Assembly: GCF_019049245.1 (NCBI RefSeq)
Contig: NZ_JAGMUK010000221.1
Coordinates: forward strand, 62,001-126,000
Origin: Streptomyces sp. AC555_RSS877
Lineage (GTDB): Bacteria > Actinomycetota > Actinomycetes > Streptomycetales > Streptomycetaceae
Reading direction: 5' to 3'
DNA length: 64,000 nucleotides
The translations under genes and the position numbers were made by a program. This document shows positions 59,745 through 64,000 of this stretch, piece by piece (position 1 is the first letter of the stretch; every line of letters begins with the position of its first letter). The notes below the pieces were generated by a model. The model worked only from the letters and a program-made list of their open reading frames with translations, was not told where the DNA came from and made no database searches.

Positions 59745-60857
59745 TCAGCCGCTCTGTGACGGGGTCTGCTTCTCGCCGTCGACGATGGCGCGGCTGAGGA
59801 TGGCGCTGGTGAAGGTGACCGTGCCGGGCGTGATCAGGGCGTCCTCTCCGCTCATCTTGTTCACCTGAACCGAGCGCTCGCCCAGGAAGACATGGGTCTT
59901 CTTGTCGAAGATCCACTCCTCGCGCTGACCGCTCGTCTTGTCCAGCCGGGCCACCGCCACGCCGTGCCGGCCCACCGCGTCCGTCGCGTCGTTGACCACG
60001 ACGACACCCGGGATCTTCGCCGCGGCCTTGAACAGGGCCGAGTACAGCTCCGCCGGAGGGTAGGTCTCGCCGAGCAGGTCACCGATGGTGGTGAACGCCT
60101 GCTGGTCTGGGGAGTTGCCGTCCCCCTCGGTCTCCTTGTAGATCTTGGCCAGAAGGGCGTCGGGGTCGGTGGTCAGCTTGGTCAGATAGTCGTACGACGG
60201 AGCGTTCAGGTGCGCCTCCGGAGTGTTGCCCGTCTCGTCGGGAAGGCTCAGGGTCTCGCCCTCGCTGGTGTCGTTGACCGCCGGGTCGATCAGCCAGCCC
60301 TTGGTGCCGTCCGCCGACATCCACACCTGGCGGCGGTGCAGCTCGTGGCTGGCCAGGAAGCTCTTGTCGTCGATGGTCCTGACGAAGGAGGAGGCCGTCT
60401 TGGACTCGACGTAGATGTACTGGCCGGGCTTGACGGTCGGGTGGTCCACGTCGGCGGCCGCCAACGCGATCTGGTCGAGCAGCTGCGGTACGCCCTTGGT
60501 GGACGCGGCGCCGACGGTTGTGGTCAGGGCCGGTCCGGTGGCGACGCCGCCGTCTTCGATCCCGGTGCCGCCACCGGACTTGACCACCCCGGTCACGACC
60601 ACGCCGGCGAGGGCGGCGACCAGCGCGGGCAGGGCGATCGCCGGGCGCGGCAGCCGGAGGCGCCGGATCTTCGCCGGGGCCACCGCCTTCTCCCCCACGC
60701 CTGTGTGCTCTGCCTGCTGCGCCTCGTGGATCTGGGCCATCATGCGCTCCTTGTGGAACTGGTGACGGCCCGGCGGCAGGTCGCGCGTCGTCCGGTCGAA
60801 GAGCTGTGCGCCTTCTTCCCACTCGGCAGCACTCTGCCGGGACGTGTTCGCGTTCAT
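59745..60857 (-). CDS. CU044_5270-type membrane protein (probable sigma-factor partner)
   Basis: A 370-residue protein: a cytoplasmic N-terminus of about 70 residues ('RQFHKERMMAQIHEAQQ'-like helix), one membrane helix (about 72-92; 'IALPALVAALAGVVVTGVV'), and an extracytoplasmic domain ('GQYIYVESKTAS', 'RQVWMSADGTKGWL', 'VVVNDATDAVGRHGVAVAR'). This matches CU044_5270 family proteins, which pair with ECF sigma factors in actinobacteria and probably act as anti-sigma factors. It is coupled to the sigma gene (ATGA); GGAAGGAAACCG precedes the start. Confidence 0.85.
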   Translation of the reverse strand: MNANTSRQSAAEWEEGAQLFDRTTRDLPPGRHQFHKERMMAQIHEAQQAEHTGVGEKAVAPAKIRRLRLPRPAIALPALVAALAGVVVTGVVKSGGGTGIEDGGVATGPALTTTVGAASTKGVPQLLDQIALAAADVDHPTVKPGQYIYVESKTASSFVRTIDDKSFLASHELHRRQVWMSADGTKGWLIDPAVNDTSEGETLSLPDETGNTPEAHLNAPSYDYLTKLTTDPDALLAKIYKETEGDGNSPDQQAFTTIGDLLGETYPPAELYSALFKAAAKIPGVVVVNDATDAVGRHGVAVARLDKTSGQREEWIFDKKTHVFLGERSVQVNKMSGEDALITPGTVTFTSAILSRAIVDGEKQTPSQSG

Positions 60858-61573
60858 CGGTTTCCTTCCTGTACGGGCCGGATCACGTGTGCGTGATCGC
60901 CTCTTGTCTGTCTGCCGGGGCGGCCGACTTCCCGATTCCGGAAACTTTTCTCGGACGAGGTCGCCGCAGCGGGGCGTACCAACTCCCCTTTTCTGTCTGC
61001 CAGTTGGAGTCCTCTCAGTTCGGACTCGGCGACCTCCGCGACCTCCGCGACCTCCGCGACCTTGCGGAGCTTCTTGCGGGCGCGGGACAGCCGGGAGGCG
61101 AGCGTGCCCACCGGAATGCCGAGCGCCTCCGCCGCGGCCTCGTAGTCCAGGCCCTCCCCCAGGCAGAGCGCGATGACTTCGCGCTCCGGCCGGCGCAGCG
61201 CCGCGAGCGCGGTGAGCGCCGTCGCGAGGCGCCGTCGGCCGTCGAGCCGGTCGGCCACCTCCTCGGCATGGTCGGGTACCGACAGTTCGGCCGCCGCGGC
61301 CGCCTCCGCCGCCGCCCGGTACCGCCGGTTGCTCCGGAACTGGTTGCGCGCCGTGTTGGTGGCGATGCCCAGCAGCCACGGCCGCAGGGAACCGCCCTCC
61401 GGGTCGACCTTGTCGCGCAGCCGCCATGCCTCCATGAAGGTCGCGGCCATCACGTCCTCGGCCGTCGACCAGTCGGCGGCCAGCCGGAAGGCATGGTTGT
61501 AGACCGCGCGCGCATACGTGTCGAACAGCTCGGCGAACGCGCTCGAATCACCAGCCCGTATCCGGGTACGCAT
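60854..61573 (-). CDS. ECF sigma factor
   Basis: A 239-residue sigma factor: region 2 ('DSSAFAELFDTYARAVYNHAFRL', 'AEDVMAATFMEAWRLRD', 'LRPWLLGIATNTARNQFR') and region 4 ('PEREVIALCLGEGLDYEAAAEAL', 'IPVGTLASRLSRARKKLR'). After region 4 the sequence contains EVA repeats from a 9-bp DNA repeat (61030-61058) and a 50-residue tail. ATG 61573 has GAGGTGAG at 7 bases; GTG 61585 is an alternative. It works with the coupled membrane protein. Confidence 0.9.
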   Translation of the reverse strand: MRTRIRAGDSSAFAELFDTYARAVYNHAFRLAADWSTAEDVMAATFMEAWRLRDKVDPEGGSLRPWLLGIATNTARNQFRSNRRYRAAAEAAAAAELSVPDHAEEVADRLDGRRRLATALTALAALRRPEREVIALCLGEGLDYEAAAEALGIPVGTLASRLSRARKKLRKVAEVAEVAEVAESELRGLQLADRKGELVRPAAATSSEKSFRNREVGRPGRQTRGDHAHVIRPVQEGNR

Positions 61574-61789
61574 ATGAGTGCTCACCTCAATGAGCTGTCC
61601 GGCACCGCACACCGGCTTCCCGTGACCTGCGCCACACGCGCCCTGGATGCGCCTTTCCGCCCGCCATGTCGGGTACGGCGGCTCGCACTTCCTCACCTCT
61701 GATGACTGGCACGGCACAGCGTCGCAGACCCGACGCCCGCCACGAAGGCCGTCACATCCCTGCGGGCAGCTCTGGGCGGACACGACGCC

Positions 61790-62258
61790 TTCTCCGCGAC
61801 CGGTGCAGCGTCAGAAGGACGCCGTGAACGCCGACGTGGAGATGAAGAACGGTGTCGCGACCCAGGTGACCGAGCGGCGCGCCGCTCAGCAGGACGCCGG
61901 AGACGACACCGGCTCCGCCCCCGACTCGGGCTCCGGCTCCGACTCCCGCGAGACCGTCATCGAGGGCATCGACGAGGGCAAGGGTGTCAACGGCACCTGG
62001 TTCGGCAACGTCTCCTACCTGGCGCCGGGCAAGTACACGGTCTCCGACATGAAGGGCACCGAGCAGCAGTTCCTCGTCGCCGACGACACCAAGATCGTGG
62101 GCTACGACGACATCTGCGACGCCGTGAACACCGGCCCGGGCGGAGAGGGCGGCGTCGAGTGCACCGAGGCCGAACTCGAGGCGGCCGCCAAGTAGGGCTT
62201 CAGCGCAGAGGTCGTGGTCAGCAACGGCATCGCGACCACGATCCGCGACGACCACTGA
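61790..62258 (+). pseudogene. secreted repeat protein, interrupted by a stop
   Basis: The plus frame carries 'VNADVEMKNGVATQVTERR', then 'WFGNVSYLAPGKYTVSDMKG' and 'QQFLVADDTKIVGYDDIC', ending in 'CTEAELEAAAK'. A TAG at 62193-62195 interrupts it, but the same frame continues with 'GFSAEVVVSNGIATTIRDDH' to TGA at 62256-62258. That continuation repeats the first motif (KNGVATQV / SNGIATTI), so the stop is a nonsense mutation. The signal peptide and start are missing. Small Streptomyces exported proteins have this repeat; function unknown. Confidence 0.7.
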
Positions 62259-62298
62259 GCACAGCCCGCGGCATGTCCGCAGCACACCGGCAGTGGCC

Positions 62299-62802
62299 CT
62301 ACCGGGCCGAGCTGGATCTCCCGGCGGAAGGCGCGCCGCTTTCCCGGTCCGACCTCGGCCAGATGTACGGCAGATCGTCCGGCACGCCGGGGAAGAGCGG
62401 CGCGTAGGCGGCAGGGTCCTTGCGTACCAGCGCCGACCGGTGGCTGAGGTGAAAGGCGTCCTCGCCGAGCCAGGGAGGCAGCTCCCCGGCGGCCGCCAGT
62501 CGTGGCTGGTCACGCATCGGTGTTCCGGGACGGAACGCGGTCAGATCGGCGACCAGTGTGGCCGCACAGGTGTCCTGATGACCCTGGTCACACCACACCG
62601 CGCAGACCTCCAGGCCGTACCGGACCAGCGCCTCCTCATATCCCGCCCACATGCGGACGGCGGGATGCCGGCGCCACCCGTAACCCGGCACGACGAGGCC
62701 GCGAAGGACCTGCAACGCCTCGACCCGCTGCTTGCCGAGTCGACGGCGGTCGAGCACGAGCGCTGAGGCTCTGAAGTCGGGATGGGGCAGGAAGGTCTGC
62801 AT
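62299..62802 (-). CDS. MSMEG_6728-type protein (pyrimidine-dimer DNA glycosylase-like)
   Basis: A 167-residue protein beginning 'MQTFLPHPDFRASALVLDRRRLGKQRVEALQ' in two conserved blocks, then 'GYGWRRHPAVRMWAGYEEAL'. It belongs to the MSMEG_6728 family, distantly similar to T4 endonuclease V-type DNA glycosylases, where the N-terminal residues and an early Arg/Glu pair form the active site. Role in repair is inferred from similarity only. ATG 62802 has GTGAGGG upstream; the ATG 15 bases before is unlikely. A C-terminal tail of about 20 residues is disordered. Confidence 0.82.
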   Translation of the reverse strand: MQTFLPHPDFRASALVLDRRRLGKQRVEALQVLRGLVVPGYGWRRHPAVRMWAGYEEALVRYGLEVCAVWCDQGHQDTCAATLVADLTAFRPGTPMRDQPRLAAAGELPPWLGEDAFHLSHRSALVRKDPAAYAPLFPGVPDDLPYIWPRSDRESGAPSAGRSSSAR

Positions 62803-62868
62803 GCCGTGGTCCCTCACCGATACGGGCTCGGCGACGGGCCCCGCCGCCCGCCTTCGCGCCGTCGTGCG

Positions 62869-63345
62869 TCAGAGGGTTGAACCGGGGTTCTCGGGCCGGA
62901 TCCGTCCTCGCCAGGCGCCCGTCTCTCCGCCGTGGCCTTCGATGTAGTCCTTGAAGCGGTGCAGGTCTCCCTTCACCCGGCGGTCGATCATGCCGAGCAT
63001 GTCCGCGCCCTTCTCGACCATGCCGGAGGGCTCGACGTCCATGGTCAGTTCCACCCGGGTGTGCGTGTCGTCGAGCCGCTCGAACCTGACCGATCCGCGT
63101 TGCCGGATCTCACCGCCGACGACCCGCCACGTGATCCGGTCGTCCGGCAGCTGGTCGACGATCTCGGTGTCGAACTCGCGCTGCACACCACCGATTTTGG
63201 TCGTCCAGTGGTTGTGCCGCTCGTCGAGCTGCCGTACCTCCTCGACGCCCTCCATGAAGTTCGGGAACTCCTCGAACTGCGTCCACTGGTTGTAGGCGGT
63301 GTGGACGGGAACCTCGACGTCTACTGCTTCCTTCACCGTGCTCAC
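62869..63345 (-). CDS. SRPBCC (cyclase/dehydrase-type) protein
   Basis: A 158-residue START-like protein: 'VEVPVHTAYNQWTQFEEFPNFM', 'HNHWTTKIGGVQREFDTEI', 'RITWRVVGGEIRQRGSVRFERL' and a long C-terminal helix ('MVEKGADMLGMIDRRVKGDLHRF'). These proteins bind hydrophobic ligands or act as polyketide cyclases; stand-alone stress-associated forms are common in Streptomyces. GTG 63345 is chosen because GAGGAGGAGACC precedes it; the frame is open 93 bases further. Confidence 0.85.
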   Translation of the reverse strand: MSTVKEAVDVEVPVHTAYNQWTQFEEFPNFMEGVEEVRQLDERHNHWTTKIGGVQREFDTEIVDQLPDDRITWRVVGGEIRQRGSVRFERLDDTHTRVELTMDVEPSGMVEKGADMLGMIDRRVKGDLHRFKDYIEGHGGETGAWRGRIRPENPGSTL

Positions 63346-63460
63346 GGTCTCCTCCTCGCTGAGAGTCGTGACGGTCGTTGCACGCCGCCGAGTACCCGCG
63401 CACGGAGGGATGCAGACCCGCATAACGCCCTGAATCACGTACCTCCGCAGGAGGACGCCA

Positions 63461-63494
63461 CCGGTACGGCCCCGTGAGCTCGGGGCCGTACCGG
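63461..63494. terminator. hairpin terminator
   Basis: A 13-bp perfect stem CCGGTACGGCCCC / GGGGCCGTACCGG with an 8-base loop, just beyond the minus-strand fragment at 63528 and upstream of the SRPBCC gene. Confidence 0.7.
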
Positions 63495-63527
63495 GGCGGC
63501 GGTGCCGGTGCGGCGGTCGGGGCCGGG

Positions 63528-63722
63528 ATCAGTCGGTGAAGTACTTCCAGGCGCCTGGGTCGTGGAGTTGACGGAGTCGCCGGAGGAGCCGTTGATGTAC
63601 GACGAGCGCATCCGGGCCCGGATGCCGGACTCGCCCGGCGCTTCCAGGTTCACGGCCGACTTGCCGTTGGCGGCCAGGGCGAAGTACTGGGACCGGAACA
63701 TCGCGGAGGACCGCGGTGCCAC
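63528..63722 (-). pseudogene. C-terminal fragment of an unrecognised protein
   Basis: The minus strand encodes 'RSQYFALAANGKSAVNLEAPG' and 'RMRSSYINGSSGDSVNSTT', then in another frame 'WKYFTD' and a stop at about 63528. Good codon bias and this frame change suggest the end of a damaged gene whose upstream part is missing or in the next ORF's place. The family is not recognised. Confidence 0.45.
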
Positions 63723-63786
63723 CGGGTGACCTGGCGGGTGCCGTCGTCCGGCGCGGTCGTCGGCTCCCGCCGGCCGGCCGCCGGGG

Positions 63787-64000
63787 TCAGCGGCAGTCGT
63801 ACGTGAGGTTGGTCGTGACCGTGTGGGGGGTGGGCGTGAGGATGCGCAGTTCGGCCCGTGCCGTGTAGTGGCCCTTGCCCTGGAAGGTCCACAGCAGGTG
63901 CAGACGGGCCTGACTCTGGTCCCGGACCACCACCTCCCGCAGGACGCCCGAGGCGGTGCCGTCGCTTCGGGTCCAGCGGTAGGAGAGCGTGCCCGGCCGG
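63787..64000 (-). CDS. C-terminal part of an unrecognised protein (runs off window)
   Basis: The minus-strand frame is open from the window end to TGA at 63787-63789 and gives 70 residues: 'LSYRWTRSDGTASGVLREVVV', 'ARLHLLWTFQGKGHYTARAELRIL' and the end 'LTYDCR'. It looks like the beta-sandwich C-terminal domain of a larger, probably exported, Streptomyces protein. No function can be assigned from this part. Confidence 0.6.
   Translation of the reverse strand, partial: RPGTLSYRWTRSDGTASGVLREVVVRDQSQARLHLLWTFQGKGHYTARAELRILTPTPHTVTTNLTYDCR

Overview
The window is very GC-rich actinobacterial DNA, almost certainly a Streptomyces chromosome. Many GTG starts, genes overlapping by ATGA, GTGA or TGATG, long hairpin terminators, GAF-ANTAR and SpoIIE-type regulators and TipA-like regulation all point that way. 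No assignment to species is possible from the sequence alone.

Layout. Bases 1-5000 look like ordinary chromosomal core: the end of an Fe-S oxidoreductase, membrane proteins (one Yip1-like), an HxlR regulator, a phosphoribosyltransferase coupled to dCTP deaminase (dcd), a small zinc-ribbon protein and tRNA-Gly(CCC). The 3' half of that tRNA is repeated 2.7 kb downstream, so 5018-7732 is the scar of an integrative element that has lost its integrase. Degenerate copies of its attachment arm recur near 21.0, 39.7 and 55.1 kb, and fragments of one PIN-domain toxin gene family recur near 5.5, 40.6 and 55.4 kb. The region between has therefore been a repeated insertion target. Bases 8700-12900 hold a coupled ECF sigma / anti-sigma / ABC-transporter operon. 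Bases 13000-20900 hold cell-envelope genes: a very large secreted hydrolase, two L,D-transpeptidases and a two-component system. Bases 21000-29100 are patchy: gene remnants, a TipA-like MerR regulator, two secreted family-43 glycosidases with arabinofuranose-binding (AbfB) domains, and a broken metK. Bases 29300-37800 form a stress and signalling block: two GAF-ANTAR proteins, an Asp23/AmaP-type envelope operon, a GAF-SpoIIE phosphatase, a hemolysin-III-like protein and a MerR-like regulator.

Bases 38600-55000 look like a defence island. It begins with a restriction enzyme related to those that cut phosphorothioated DNA. A deoxyribosyltransferase/TIR-like domain fused to three S1-like RNA-binding folds follows, and then a four-gene cluster. 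Three of these genes are coupled by TGATG overlaps: a pseudokinase-SF1 helicase fusion, a large protein with two phospholipase-D-like folds lacking HKD residues, and a GHKL/histidine-kinase-like protein. Facing them is a transcription regulator with a SARP-like DNA-binding domain and a receiver domain. The helicase-kinase plus PLD pairing recalls the Mokosh anti-phage family. The added two-component-like control and the TIR/S1 neighbour make this the best candidate in the window for an undescribed system.

Bases 55900-59700 are a four-gene sugar/stress operon (short-chain dehydrogenase, ManA-like isomerase, alpha/beta hydrolase, xylose-isomerase-like TIM barrel). The rest holds an ECF sigma factor with a coupled CU044_5270-type membrane protein, a nonsense-interrupted pseudogene, a small DNA-glycosylase-like protein, an SRPBCC protein and the end of an unrecognised gene leaving the window.
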